From positions 496,001 through 560,000 of the forward strand of contig CM031557.1 in the NCBI GenBank assembly GCA_018466975.1: a stretch of 64,000 nt of DNA. Direction: 5' to 3'. The notes below the pieces were generated by a model. It saw only the letters and a list, made by a program, of their open reading frames with translations, did no database searches and had not been told where the DNA came from. Position 1 is the first letter of the stretch. Each line of letters begins with the position of its first letter. This DNA is from Sparassis latifolia. Its lineage: Eukaryota; Basidiomycota; Agaricomycetes; Polyporales; Sparassidaceae. Positions 33,744 to 46,472 of this stretch are shown piece by piece. Made by a program: the position numbers and the translations under genes.

Positions 33744-35886
33744 ATGAATGTTCTGGTATACTCTGGGTCTGACGTCTTGCAGACCTCGTTTTCGCATTCC
33801 ACTGCCACTCTACGATCTCTGCTAACCCCCAATTATGCGGTACAATCCATTTCACTTCAATCCCTTGCCTCCCATCCGTGGTCTTCGACCTGTGCCTTGC
33901 TTGTCTTTCCCGCATGCCGAACACCTTTAACGATTTCTTCCGCCGCTATGCAGGCCGTCAGGCTATACGTGGAGAGGGGCGGTTCTCTCATCGCCTTTGG
34001 TGCGACGACTAGCGTACGGCAGCAACGCAGTGCAAGATCGAACTTAGAGGATATGGTTAAAAATATGAGTGTACATGAAGACCATTCGCTCCATTTTGTA
34101 GATGAAGCTTCGGGGACATGCATCGATCTCAAGTTCAGCGTGCGTTCCGACGACTCTGCCCAGCCGATGGAGATCAAGATGCCTGACGGTACTCGTGTCG
34201 ATGGTGTCTTGTCCTCCGGAAAATCTGGTCCATCTGACATTGCAGGCGGAGTGGACATGGAAGTGCTGGCAGAGTACGCAGATGGCGCAAGCCGCAACGG
34301 GGCGGCCGGCATAAGCTGCCGCATTTCCAAGGGCAGAGCAGCTTTCTGGGATTTATATGTCGAGTATCCGCTCACAGCAGAACCTGCATGCTCGATTCTT
34401 ATGGTGTCTACCCCCACTATATCTGCGGCGCAAGTCGGCGCTGCAGAAAGGCAACGGCAAACTCTCGTACATTTCACACTCGAACGCCTAGGTCTCCAGC
34501 TTCCCGCACGTTCATCGACTTCCCGCGCGGTTCCTCTCCCTCAAATTCTGACTGCGCACCCCTCAAGACCAGAAATAGTAGCCGAAATATTGACGGCTCT
34601 ATCTATCCTTGACGTTTCGGCATCATCGCACATCCTCCGCGATAGCAACGATACCTTCTGCTTCCACAATTCTTTGAAAGGCCGGGAGATTCTGGATGGA
34701 GCTCGTACATTGGCTGATACAAATCACGACCCGTCAAACTGGCAGCCCAAACATATTATTGCATTTTTGGATGGGAAGTTGCCTTCGCACCACGAAACTC
34801 CACTTTTCGACATGAAGCAGTATTATGATGCACTTTATGCTACCCACTCAGAAGCCGATTTGAAGCACACTGCAGGCGAGTGGGGAATGGGCGAAGCGCT
34901 GCTTTACGGCGAAGTCGTCACAAGTACCCAGACGCTGCTGGACAAGTAAGTGCGTTGTTACTTACCGTGTATCCTTCGGCACCTACCCGAGACACGGCTT
35001 TCTGTAGAAATCACGCTTTGCTGTCCTCATTTCCGACGCCACTCCTCTCACTCGCGACACATCAGCTGGCCGGTCGGGGGCGGGGCTCAAACGTCTGGAT
35101 TTCGCCCCCAGGTTGCCTCCTATTTTCGCTCTTGCTACGCGTCTCCCTGTCTGCTCTACCCGCGGTTCGTCTTGTGTTCGTGCAATACCTCTTTGGCCTT
35201 GCCGTAGTCGAGGCGTGCAGGCATTCGGATATTCTGGGCGCACATGGAGAGAGCATCAGGTTGAAATGGCCAAACGATGTCTATGCAGTGATTGGAGAGG
35301 AGAAGAAGAAAATCGGAGGTATATTAGTGCATACAAGCTTCTCTGAGGGGAAGGTCGACATCGTCATCGGTATGTTCTCTCATACTCTAGTGTCACTACG
35401 GTTCATGGAATGCCACTTTTGAAGGATGTGGATTGAACGTCCTGAACTTACCGCCGATCACATCACTAGCACAACTCGTGCCGGAAGGGTCAGACATACA
35501 GCTTAGCGCGGAACGAACCGTGGCGGTCATCATGGCCCGATTTGAAAAAATGTGGGGGACCTTTCTCGCAGATCATGGCTCGTTTGACGCTTTCATGGAC
35601 CTTTACCTCGACCGATGGCTGCATTCGTGCGTTGGCGCCTTTAAGAAACTTGCGGAATCTAATGACTGAGCTATTTTTTGCTTGTAGGGACCAGTTGGTA
35701 ACGCTGACCACGGTAAATCCACCCATGAAGGTTCGTGTGGTTGGGATCACGAGCGACCATGGGATGCTCCGCACCATACCGGAGCGAAATGTATGGTCAG
35801 GGGAAAGCGGTCCACGGTATGTAGACCTACAGCCGGACGGGAATAGCTTCGACATGATGGCTGGGCTCATCAAGACAAAAGTGTGA
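33744..35886 (+). CDS. BPL1: Biotin-protein ligase
   Basis: Holocarboxylase synthetase that attaches biotin via biotinyl-5'-AMP to acetyl-CoA and pyruvate carboxylases. Exons 33744-34945, 35008-35369, 35425-35626 and 35688-35886 sum to 1965 nt, 654 residues, close to the yeast enzyme. The N-terminal amidotransferase-like domain starts MNVLVYSGSDVLQTSF and has VRLYVERGGSLIAFGATTS. The catalytic domain includes LATHQLAGRGRGSNVWISPP (GRGRxxxxW adenylate/biotin loop), LKWPNDVYA and KKIGGILVHTSF, then GCGLNVLNLPP. The C-terminal domain ends VDLQPDGNSFDMMAGLIKTK. All junction phases agree. Strong identification. Confidence 0.95.
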
Positions 35887-36169
35887 TGGATTCTGCGGTT
35901 TTGGCACGTTATTTCACTCAGAACCCACGTTAGCGTGGCATTCTACTTATACTCTAATTTACGGCCATCGCAATAGATCTGTCTGTAATGGTTACACCAG
36001 CATTTCTCCGTGTGGTTGTTGTGTTCTCTTTACTCCTACTTCAGACACAACCAGATGTCTGCCCGGTATCCGACACGCCATCACACCTCTACGGCCTAAT
36101 CAGAACAAGTCCAGGTTCCACAAGCGGGATAAGTCTAGCAGACAAACCCAAGCATCAATCAAAGTATCT
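35887..36169. other. Convergent 3' region between BPL1 and the carboxylesterase
   Basis: Two convergent genes end here, so it should hold both polyadenylation regions. Nothing else seen. Confidence 0.5.
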
Positions 36170-38254
36170 TCAACTAAAACCCAGACTGCTTACTCTTGGG
36201 AAAAGCGGCAAGATTTGGTTCCAGTACTGGATGGTCGAGTCAATCGCACTCGCATTTCCAGGGATCGCGCCGGTCTCAGATATCCCGAGCACCGCCAGAG
36301 TGGTTGGATCTGCAGGGTTGTATTGCTCCCAGCCTTCGATTCGCGGGCCCAAAGTCGGGTCTAAGATCAGGGATATCACGACCCGCGTCACAGACGGAGT
36401 GAAGGAAATGGATCACCTTTGACGAAGTTAGTCCATGCAGTAACCATGTAATCGGACACGTTATACTGGAAGGGAGTCGCAGGTATATAGGGCGCTTGAT
36501 CCGCGATGGTATACAAGGTTCTGATTATTCTGGAGTTAGTCGTTGTCGGTACGGCTGTCTTGTATGGCAACGCACCCCATCACAAATTGGATATCCTCGC
36601 CTACTCCGCATCAGAAGTTAACTAAACGACATAAGACTACGAAACGCTCACCATGGAATGTCCCGATAGATGCACCAAGTGCATTTAAGTTGTCTGCAAC
36701 CAGAGCGAACTCGTACCGCCAGACTGGCAGCTGTAGCAACTGTGTTCGCCACAAGGCGAGGTTACTTGAGAGACTAATCATATGTGCATCACGCCACATG
36801 GCACTAGTGGCGTTGATGGTGGTTGGGTACAGCGCCGATGGCGAGGGATACATATTCAAGACAGCGTTAATGTTCGCCATGGGGAAGTTGAAGTTATTGC
36901 TCAGTCTGAGTATATATCATTCAGCTCCTAATTTATCGAGGTACTCCCGCCTGCTCACATGTATGCAGTTTCATTTGTATATGCGGTAGGTTCGCCGTTG
37001 ACAATCGTTGATCCTTCGTCCTAGAGAAGTGGCAGCGTCAGAGAGGTAACGCCTACGTATCTGGTAACATACCTTGTTATTCCCGATGAGCAACGGAATT
37101 CTGGCAGTCTGTCCTGTGATAATCAATCTGACATAATCCTGGAAGACCGTGATGTTATCGATGACGGGCTGGAATTGTGCGCCGGACGACCAGAGGATGG
37201 CCTGAATTGCAAACGCGTCCTTGGTCCGCAGACAGTCGAGCTGCCCCGGGCCAGTAGTGCAGGACAAGTTCTGAGAGATTGGGATCAACTGGTTGCCGAG
37301 CTCCCACATAGGCTGCGATGCTTAGAGGACCTTAGCTCCAAATGAGGGTTATAAAAGTATGTGACGCGTACTGTCAGCACTCTGCATGACTGCACCACGG
37401 ATAATGGGATCCTCAGGCCATGCCGACATGTACATGTTCGTCATCTCTGGCGACGTTCTCAATAACACGAGTCAAACGCAAAGTGGATGTGACTCACCTG
37501 CACCGACGGATTCGCCTGATTTTCACAAATTGAGTTACGCCATCTCTTCGATATTATCAAGTGAAAGTCTCACCCCCAAGAGTGATCTTTGTAGGATCGC
37601 CACCGAAGTTGACAATGTTGTCTCTAACCCATTCGACCGCAGCACGCGTGTCCAACAAGCCAAAGTTCTGCGTCTCACCAGCCTGTGCTATCTCGACGGC
37701 GGCCGGCCACGCCCAGATAGACAGACGGTAGTTGTAGCTGACGTACACAATGTCCCGCGAAGCAAGCCAAGACCCGTCGATCTTGGGATCGGAGGCAGCA
37801 TTGCTGTCGAAGCCACCGCCACTACACATCTGCAGTTAATCGAGAGACGGGAGAAACCGGAAGGGAGCACGACGCACAATGAGTACAAGTAGACCGGGAG
37901 GTTCGTGGCTCCCATAGGGGCTATGACGTTGATGAAGAGACAATCTTCGCTCTGGTTCTGCGTGCCGTTGCCTGCGTTGGGGATACCCTGCATGCAGGCC
38001 GCCCCGAACGCGGTCGTGTTGGTGATGCCCTCCGCGTAGTAGGGCTGCGGCGGCCTCCACCGGTTCGCGCCCGCCGTGGTCTCCGCGAAGCGAACGCCGT
38101 ACCATTTGTAGAGGGGCACGCCGGTGGTGTTGACATCAAGATAACCACGAACAAGCCCAGTCGTCGTGTTGCGCACCAGAGGGTCGGGCAGAGGCTGGCT
38201 CACCACGACCATTGCCGCTGCAAGGGCGGCGCAGAGAGCGGTCAAGAGCTGCAT
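36170..38254 (-). CDS. Secreted type-B carboxylesterase/lipase
   Basis: An alpha/beta-hydrolase that would cleave esters outside the cell. Ten exons (37878-38254, 37574-37821, 37498-37515, 37372-37446, 37073-37320, 36959-37020, 36652-36905, 36576-36603, 36417-36529, 36170-36360) sum to 1614 nt, 537 residues, normal for the family. A signal peptide MQLLTALCAALAAAMVVVSQ starts it. SEDCLFINVIAP (EDCLxxNV signature), YSFGGGFDSN (oxyanion loop) and the nucleophile elbow GGESVGAE follow, with VGE in place of the common AG after Ser reading GESVG. The His is likely in GTFH before intron 7. The elbow is encoded by an 18-nt microexon. NFT-type glycosylation sequons are frequent. Substrate range cannot be read from sequence. 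Confidence 0.9.
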
Positions 38255-38344
38255 CGCGAGTGTGAGGTGTATGCTCCTTCCTCGACAGACCTTTGATATA
38301 TTTATGAGAGCATGGAGGTGAGTGACGGATGCACGTTGTCCGAC

Positions 38345-39054
38345 CACTCACCGAAGATCTTTCGTTGACATCTCGTACATGTTCTCGACGGCATCACGAG
38401 GTACGCACGGAAGTCCGCAGAGATATTTTGGGGACACCGTGAGTGGCGCGAGGTATGCAGTGACAGAAAGAGGGTCAGCCCACCCCAGCAGCTGCTGGGA
38501 TTGCCTTCGCTTGAGAACTTCGGGCTTCAAATCAGTGTTCGGAGCTGTAGGATTCCAGACGATCATCCCTTCGATTGGACAAGATCAGGAGCAGTGTGCA
38601 TAGGATGGCGCTGTGGTACTCACTGCAAGTGGGCCGTAAGACTAGCCTTATCTTGCCTAGAGGACAAATAGAGGACATAATGAGTTTCAGAACAAAACAG
38701 AGAACGTACGTGCTCTGACATCGTGCCAGTATGGACATTAAAACCCCTCATCCGGTCCCAGGTCCGGGAAGACGCGTCGTGGGATATGATTGATCTCGTG
38801 AATCTAGCGAGTTTCTCCGGACTTAGCTTCGAGCATTGAGTATTTGAGTGAACTCCAACATGCTGGTCCGTACACAGTGGTGTGATCGGCTTCGGTCCGG
38901 AAGACATCTCGGTGTAAAGGTCCTCTCGAGCTACGAACTGATGGCCTGAGGGGCATGAGTCAACGAAGAAAGACAAACGAAAGTTGGAATGTAAGGATAT
39001 CTTGACTAGCTGTGGTATAGAGCGTTCATTACTTACTACAAAACCAAAGTACAT
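38345..39054 (-). CDS. Possible multi-exon gene of unknown function
   Basis: I do not recognise a family. Minus-strand blocks read SCPSGHQFVAREDLYTEMSS, SKLSPEKLARFTRSIISHD and, further on, SVTAYLAPLTVSPKYLCGLP ending STKDLR at a GTGAGT donor. The nearest downstream acceptor falls in the carboxylesterase 5' leader, so the end is unresolved. It may be a decayed gene or chance openness in the esterase promoter. Confidence 0.2.
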
Positions 39055-39101
39055 GGGTAAAGCGATACAGTCGTCGGAGTCCGTGTCTCATAGTCCTGTG
39101 C

Positions 39102-40776
39102 TCACGAACCAGCTTGCGTCAAGACCCGCTTGCCACCGCTTCTCTGCGCCTTCTCTTCGTACTCCACCCAAGCGTACCACGCGCCACCGGCGAGGGTGAT
39201 GAGGATGCCCGTGGCGTTCGTCGCAGTGATCGTAAGGTTGAAGATCAGCACGGCGCAGAGGATCGTCAGCACCTGCTTTATGTTCGCTGCATTGCGCTTT
39301 AGCAAACATCCGCAATACGCACGTGCAAAGAGACATACCGGCGACGGTCATGTTGAGCGCACCGACGCGCTTGTTCGCAGACAGACTAACGACATTCAGC
39401 CCGAACGCGATGCACGCATTTCCCAGGAGAATACTAAGACCCTTGGCACCATCCCGAGCGATGCACTGGCGCGCGCCCGAGAGCTCGCCCGTAAGGTATG
39501 CGGCAAAGACGCACTCAGCGCACGCGAGCGGTGCCATGCGCGTGAGTAAATCCAAGGAATGAAGTCGCAAGCGCGGCGGGAGAAGGAACTGTAAGAAAGG
39601 GACGGGGACAGAGGGCGGCGAGGGCTTCATAGGGGTGGATTGCACGACATTCGTGTAGATGGTTTTGAGTGCGGCGAGGAATGTGCCAAGGAGGGTGAGA
39701 CAAAAGCCCCACAGGGTAAAATAATAGTCGCCATAAGTTCTGCGTGGCAGTCAGCGTGCCGCACAGGTGAGAAGCACGGGACGAGTCTCACGCAAGCGCT
39801 ACCCCAGCCATGACAGGCACAAGCGTGAGGATCTTCATCCTGCTGAACTGGGTGCCAAAAAGTAGGATGGACAGGCCGGTGGTGAATATAGGCGTCGCAG
39901 CCCGAACAACTTGATGAAACTGGTTGACTGATCAACAGAAGGCACATTGCTCACATTGCAAACGAAACTTACTGGGACAGTGACCAACTCAAGCGAGATA
40001 TTGCTTACTGCAATGTTCACCGCAAACAGTACACTGAACACGGCAAGCGCAAGATGGCCCTGGAATGACAAGCGGGCAGGGACATACGTCCCACGATGCA
40101 TCAGCACCCAACCACCAACGCTCCCCGCAAACGCATGCAGCGCAGTGAGGGTATACGGGAAAGGGAACCGCACGAGCACGAGCTTGTTGTAGAGAGTCAG
40201 ACCAAGGTTGAATGCAAAGTACAGCGCAAGCCAGGATGCCTGGTAATCAAAGACAGTGGATTTGGCTCGTGCGATGGTAGAGCGCTTCTGCTTGCGCGTG
40301 GCAGTCAAGCGCTTGGAGGCCTGTGGCGACAAGACAGGGAGCGAAGGCGAAGGAAATCCCTCCGAGAGCAGAGGCGACAGCACAGCGGGCTCCGTGACAC
40401 CAAGTGAGGACGAGCCACGCACGAAGCCAGTACGCTGACGAGGAGACGAGACGGGATGGGGCTGAAATCGCGGCTGCGACGTCCACCGCACACCCTCCTG
40501 GTGTACCCCATTGTTGGCATCGGGCGTCGCGACAAGGAGTGGAGAGAGACCATCATGGTTGACCAGATGGAAGGCTGATGTGTCCTCGCGTATTCGTGAA
40601 GCTTGCCAACTGGAGCTGTTGAACTCGGGAAGGATAGAAGGATGGAACAGCCCGTAAGCTTCTCGAGCCTCCCTAAATCCCGAGTGACCGAAGTTGCTGG
40701 GTTCTGACCTGCCTGACCGGGGTACGCTGACGCTGAGCATCACTGGGCTCTTGTCATGAAAATATGGAGGTTGCAT
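39102..40776 (-). CDS. TPT/SLC35-family membrane transporter
   Basis: Four exons (39973-40776, 39792-39919, 39339-39739, 39102-39286) sum to 1518 nt, 505 residues. A cytosolic, Ser/Pro-rich N terminus of about 170 residues precedes roughly ten hydrophobic helices. The triose-phosphate/nucleotide-sugar transporter pattern is seen in LGLTLYNKLVLVRFPFPYTL (LxxNKxxL...FPYP), NIAVSNISLELVTVPFHQVV, RAATPIFTTGLSILLFGTQF and LVPVMAGVALATYGDYYFT. The second half has NVVQSTP and ends with VEYEEKAQRSGGKR, a basic tail common for Golgi/ER members. Substrate (nucleotide sugar or sugar phosphate) cannot be assigned. Divergent from the RING-finger gene. Confidence 0.88.
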
Positions 40777-41236
40777 GGTAGCCGGAACGAGAAAAGACAG
40801 GCGAAGGTTTCAACTACGATAATATCAATGGCGCGCAGAGATCAACCGCAGCGCGTTCTAGACACATTGTTAGACATGTTAATACGACATACGGAAGGAA
40901 AATGCAATTCGAACCTGGTGCCTCAGAGGCTACAAGTAAGGGTCCGGTCAACGATTGCTTGTGACTTCCACCACTCGCGGGAACGGGAGAAGTAGGTGTG
41001 CGAACAACATACCCCTTTTGGATTATAAGTGAGATCTTTGTGAGTTAAGTAATACACTTGCCTCATAGACAAGCGCTTCATTCACCGCTGCATCTTGTTC
41101 CCAACTACAACTCTCCCAATTCACCCTGCACTTGTGGTCCGTTGGGTGACAAGAATTGCAGCTTAACCAGCATTTTTTGAGTGCAGAATACCTTTATTTG
41201 CTCCTCATACTGCGACTCACCTCGTTGAAGCCCACC
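40777..41236. promoter_or_regulatory. Divergent promoter region of the transporter and RING genes
   Basis: About 460 bp between two start codons. Open frames here have no motif content. Confidence 0.5.
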
Positions 41237-43267
41237 ATGTCGTCTACTACGCGCGCATTCAGTGCCGGACCAAGCACGCCTGCCAGGGCTCCTACCTCTA
41301 GAAAGAGACTTTTGTCGGACTCGGAAGATACGGGCTCAGGAGAGGCACAAAGGGAGGTGAAACGCACCAAGGGTGTGTCGAGTATCGCCCTTGATGGAGG
41401 TGTGGAGCCGAACCGCGAGTCCAGGGAGAAGGACAAGAAAAGGCGGAGGAAGAAGAAGAGAAAGATGTCCGTGGTCGTCTATCCTGCCTCGGGGAACGGA
41501 TCAGGCGGTGAGGTACAGGGACGCTCGAGCACTCGTACCGGCAGGCGCGGCCGCTCGACGTCTCTTCGTTCGTCTTCCGTCACACTGGATAGTATCAGAA
41601 CTACTCCTGGTCCTCTAACTCAGTCGCAACCTGCGAGCGTACCCCCGTCGCATCAACTGTCTGCTCAGTCGTCTAGCGCCATTAAAACCCAGCAACGTTC
41701 ACGAAGTCCAGCCTTTGAATCACCGCCATCGGTAAGTTTATCAGTGGTTCATATTTCATTTACTAACCACATCACAGGTATCAGACAAAGGCAAGGGTAA
41801 ATGCAGAGCGTCTCCTGAAGGCGAAGCGCGGCAAACGCCTTCAGAAGCGCCGTCTACCACAATAGATCAAGTGCACGAGCTTACTGCCGAGATCACCACA
41901 AAGACCGACGTACGTCTTCTAATTCATATTTGTATCTCTGTGTATTGATGGCGCATATAGCTTGTCACAAAGCACTCTACACTCCTATCGGCAATCCAGC
42001 ACTCCCTCACCTGTCAGATTTGTCTCGACCTCATGTATAAGCCATACGCACTCGCGCCCTGCGGGCACACAGCCTGCCACTCCTGCCTCGTCGCGTGGTT
42101 CAAGGCCCCTCCCCCAGATGCGCGCCCTCAAGATGTGCTCCCCACATGGCTCCGGAAGAAGACATGTCCGCACTGCCGCGCAGTGGTTAAAGAGCGGCCG
42201 ATAGGAGTGTGGACAGTGAAGGACATGGTCGCCGCTCTGGTGAAGAGCGGACTCGCGGCAGCCGCGTTCCCGCCTTCTCCAGCTCCTGACGCCGAGGTGC
42301 CCACCGCAGACCCCTGGGAAGGCATATTCCGCAGGGAGCCCGGAGCCTCGGGGAACCACAGGCAGGTATTCCCAGGCCCTCCTCCCGCATTATTCCAGCA
42401 GATGCTGGGTCTGCACGATGTGGAAGACGGCGGCATCTACCGCTGCATCGACTGCAACCACGAGATCTGGGACGGTGTGTGCTCGTCGTGCGGCCGTGTA
42501 TACCCCGGACATGGAGGCGGTGACGACGAGGACGATTACCCCGAGGACTACGAACTAGAGGAAGCCGAGTTGGCTGGCCTGATGTTCGGCGGACCATACA
42601 ACATCTTGAACCACCTACACGGTGACGGCAGCGGCGATGAAGGGGACAGTGACGGCAGTTTGGGTGCCGTGAATTTTGGTGATGGCAATACTGAGCTCAA
42701 TGGCAGCGACGACGAGGATAGCGAGGAGGATTACGAGAGCAGCTTCATTGACGACGACGAGCATGTTGTGCGTGACCGTCTGCATTCTCCCCGCGACCAT
42801 GCCAGCGAGGGTTCAGGTGGGCCGCTGATCAGGCATAGAGTGGGTGGAGGTTCAAGCGGGAACCGTCCTCGTCCTCGAGCACGACGCGAGGTCCCTCGAT
42901 CTTCCCCCATCGTAATATCGGATGGGTCGGATGATGTAGAGAGCATTTCATCGGTCCAAGATCTCCCGAGGCTAGGTCGACGGGCACGGCTGGTCGATAG
43001 CGCTTCCGACGATGAGACTTCTATTGCAGATGCAGAACGGTGAGCAACTTGACGAAATTCACGTTTGAGTGTATGCTGATATAGCGTCGGTAGTGACTTG
43101 TCTGCCGTGGTCGCCGCTCGTGAATTGTGAGTGCTTTCGCATGCGTGAACTGTGGCTCAACATCTAATATGCGGTTATGTTATAGCGACGTGTATGGAGA
43201 CGACGGCTCGGTGCCTCGCTGGCGTGCTCTCCGAGATATAGAGGACGATGAACATAACAACTATTAG
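41237..43267 (+). CDS. RING-finger protein, probable E3 ubiquitin ligase
   Basis: Five exons (41237-41731, 41778-41909, 41961-43039, 43085-43126, 43186-43267) sum to 1830 nt, 609 residues. The N terminus is Ser/Arg-rich with a strong basic cluster (KDKKRRRKKKRK), a probable nuclear signal. A C3HC4-type RING follows a short coiled stretch: CQICLDLMYKP, then APCGHTACHSCLVAWF, then KKTCPHCRAVVKERP. A second Cys-rich motif YRCIDCNHEIWDGVCSSCGR resembles a zinc ribbon. The C-terminal third is very acidic (DDEDDYPEDYELEEAE, DSEEDYESSFIDDDE). The E3 role follows from the RING; partners are unknown. Confidence 0.88.
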
Positions 43268-43687
43268 TTGGAGCTACGTATGTTTCTGGTGAATGTCATC
43301 TTGCTCGCGTTACCTTAGTGTACAATTATACATCGTTTTCTCGTCCTCCGAAGGATTACAAAGAACACGAGCTGAAAGCAGTGTAACTTCTATCAGGCTA
43401 TGTAGATCTTCCTCGACATTTCATACTGTATCAGTTGCGCATGTGTGGTTTTTAGGTGCTGCGCACTGATTAGGTTAGTTAAGCCACACACACTACGCCG
43501 CGAAGTAAGCGGTGGAGGATAGTCGAGTGAATATGAACGTTGCTGAGCACCTTGTGGATGGCGCTCTCATTGCCAACCTCGTGCCCAAGGATGGGACTCA
43601 GGCAAGAGGTGCAAAGTTTATTAAACCTCCAAATCTTCTTACGCAGGTCCTGATTATTGCGAATTCAGCACCACGTCCAACAAATAC
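43268..43687. other. Convergent 3' region between RING gene and F-box 2
   Basis: No gene supported; a short plus-strand frame here is antisense to the F-box 3' exon. Confidence 0.4.
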
Positions 43688-45336
43688 TCAGGGGAAGGGC
43701 GTACCGGGTCCATCCAGCAGTAACGCGAACGAACGCCTCTCCTGCATCCGAATGGAAGAGAAGCTGGGGAGCAAGTCCTGGATAGTGTGCCAGGGGTTGC
43801 TGAACCTGTGGTACCCGGAGACGTGCCTCAAATTGGGAAAAACGTCGGACAGGAAAGCGGCGGCTTGCACAGGAGGGGCTACGCAGCGACCGCCGAAGGT
43901 GAGCGTGGCGAGCTGCGAGTACGTATAGCCGCCGCCTGGACGCAACTCCGAGAATCCATCGACGATAGGCATTCGCATGGGGACGCCTAAGGAGTCCAGC
44001 AGGAGGCACCGCTTCACCAGCTCGATCACTCCGTCGAGGCTAACGAAGGCGAGCTGCTCCCACCTGGTATCATCCGTGCTCAGCACCAGGTCCAACTCCA
44101 TCAGACGCGGCCAGGCGGACGCCATGTCCAGCAATGTCGTATCGTTCAGATCAAGGTGACACTCCGTGGCGATAGTCAAGTATTCCAGATTCCGAAACGC
44201 GCACAGTGACTGCAGACAATCGCTGGTTATCACCCCATCCGTGATTTCTTCTTCTAACTCCGGGCAGAGACTGTAAACGATCAACTGCCTTAGGGAATGT
44301 TGGGAGAAGTGATTGCTCAGCATTTGCAAGAATCCGCAGGCGGACGGTGCGCAGGATACCTGAACGTTGAGGCCCTCGATGGCATCGAGCTGCAACGCTG
44401 CGACGATAGCAGCACAAGTCGAGATCGTCCTCGTCCGTAGAGACAACTTTTTGAGAGCCGGGAACATACAAATAGGTGGAGGATCTGCGGACGCCGAGTC
44501 AACGATACCGTCAAACTGGAGTTGAAGATCCTGAAGCTGTGGCATGGAACTCAGGAGCGAGATTAGATCGAAGGAGATGGAGGTGCTGGATTTGTATGAG
44601 AGAGTATGCAGAGCGCGGAAGTCGCGCAGTACTGCAAGAAGAATGGAGAAACTGTGGGAAGGCTGTCGGAAATATAGATGGAGAGTATGGAGCGGGGATG
44701 AGAGCTGCTGCAGATGCGAGAGCGCTGACACGAACACCGAATCCGGATCTGGTCCGTTAGTGACGAAAGAGAGGAACTTGAGCTTTGGTCCCAAGAACGT
44801 GCTGCAGAAGCGGAAGTTCTCCTGCCCCACGATCTCCTCGGACCAGTCGAGATCGGAGAGGTTGGGCAATAAAGGATGTGGGAAGCCATGTGAACTGAGC
44901 GAAGCATAAACATCCGCTGAAAGTTTTGACTTCGACCCAGTGGTTGGGGAAAACGGCACACGACATCTTCCCCAACGTGTAAAGGTCAGTACTCTGATTC
45001 GGCTCGCATAGTACTCAAAACGGCTCCAATCGGTAGGTAATATCGTTCTGGTGAACGACTACCAATAGAGAGGTATAGATTAATACGGCTAAGCCCAACT
45101 TCAGGAAGCCTCACCAATTCGCCCTTCGGCTCAAACCATAGTTCTGATGGCATACATTTAACAAGATTGGACAGGCCACATTGGGTATGCCAGAGAGAGT
45201 CGAGGGCCGCATCATGGAACAGCCGACATGACCTTGCAAGCTTGGCAAGTGTGTCCAGGTCGAGCTCGTCGGAAGGAGTTTTGATTGCATCCACGATGAG
45301 ATACAAGATCTCTGGAACAATAAGACAACGATGCAT
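43688..45336 (-). CDS. F-box-like / leucine-rich protein, paralogue 2
   Basis: Two exons (45115-45336 and 43688-45058) encode about 530 residues. The start MHRCLIVPEILYLIVDAI, then LAKLARSCRLFHDAALDSLW, mirrors paralogue 1, as do the intron position and the exon-2 opening SFTR, with DWSRFEYYASRIRVLTF. LRR-like segments include LLPNLSDLDWSEE, MPQLQDLQLQFDG and WPRLMELDLVLSTDD. The C terminus FLSDVFPNLRHVSGYH matches FLSDLFPNLQEIAGYY of paralogue 1. It would act as a substrate adaptor in an SCF ligase. The copies are dispersed about 40 kb apart in the same orientation, and their sequence is well diverged. Confidence 0.8.
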
Positions 45337-45580
45337 GTCGATCACTTTTGAACACAGAGTTGAACTATATTCTGCCTCGAGTGAAGGGGTTAGGCTCGAG
45401 GAAAACCGTGAAATGGACGAGACATACCCACTACCAGAATGCTTCTGACTCGAGTCTATTTCGGCAATCCGATAAACACCGAGACAGACAGGACAGCACT
45501 TTCCCTATTTTGCCGCTGACTTTGGCACGAAGTGGTAAGCTGGCAGGACATACGATCATGAGGTGTGATGGTACGCGTCG

Positions 45581-45592
45581 CGTGTGTCACAC
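45581..45592 (+). promoter_or_regulatory. CGTGTGTCACAC motif upstream of F-box 2
   Basis: It lies about 245 bp before the F-box 2 ATG and is embedded in a CACGCG/CGCGTG-rich cluster. Identical to the 12-mers near 4.8 and 48.0 kb. Confidence 0.4.
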
Positions 45593-46472
45593 AACACGCG
45601 TCACGCGTACTTCCCTCTAACATGACTTTCCGTGCATGTCCAAAAGGCCTCCTTGAGTATAACGTGAGGCAGTCACACAGGAAGTCTGAGCAATCACAGA
45701 AGAGATTTGGTCCATTTATCATTATGAATATACCAACTGCATTTAAGGTCACTCAAAGCAAGCACTCGGCCAGCACTGCGAACGTCATTACAAGAACTTG
45801 ACAGAGATTAGAGCTGCTGGAGCGACGGTAGCCTGCGTAGAAGTTACAACGGTGGCAGTAATGCATGAGTGGGATGGTCTATCGGATTTGGTGCAATTTG
45901 ACTTACTGGGTTTAAGCTGTGAAGTTTCATATCAACTCTCTCTGCGCCAGGGGTGATCGACTAACGTGTACTGAGTATAACAGACTTAGTGAAGGGTTTG
46001 GAAATCTCAGACGAGGCTGCATGGCATGCGGGGCTTGTGCTTAGACGCGTCCGGCACCTTGGCTCGAGATCCTGCTTGGGAGACGCTCCTGCCAAGAAGG
46101 CAAATGGTTGCTGTAAACATACGTATCGAGATCTCGGCAGTTCATTGCTGATTGTGGACGAAGGGACGGGGCTCTCCCATTCTTTCCGACAGTCTGAAGG
46201 TCATCAGCGAATTGCACATGGACATCAGCACGCTACATACGTCTGTTCAGTACATTTAACAGCGTAAACCGTTCTCAGTTAGACTTACCCTGGGGAAACA
46301 CGGAGCTCGCAAGACTAGTTATCGGAGAGACGTTTCGCCATCGTCCACGAAACTTGACGCGGTCTTGCCCGCAGTTCCTCGCAGAATTCTAGCAAATGCT
46401 GATGGTGCAACACAGCCGAAGAGCATACGATCGGCAACAGCTGATCTGAGTCCAGGGTATCAGCGACTTTTC
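45593..46472. other. Intergenic, no gene supported
   Basis: No family motif or splice-consistent frame was found downstream of the unknown gene that ends at 46473. Confidence 0.4.

Noticed and set aside
36540..36610. Apparent frameshift in the carboxylesterase
   Set aside because: A 28-nt exon (36576-36603) followed by a 46-nt intron keeps the frame; no mutation is needed.
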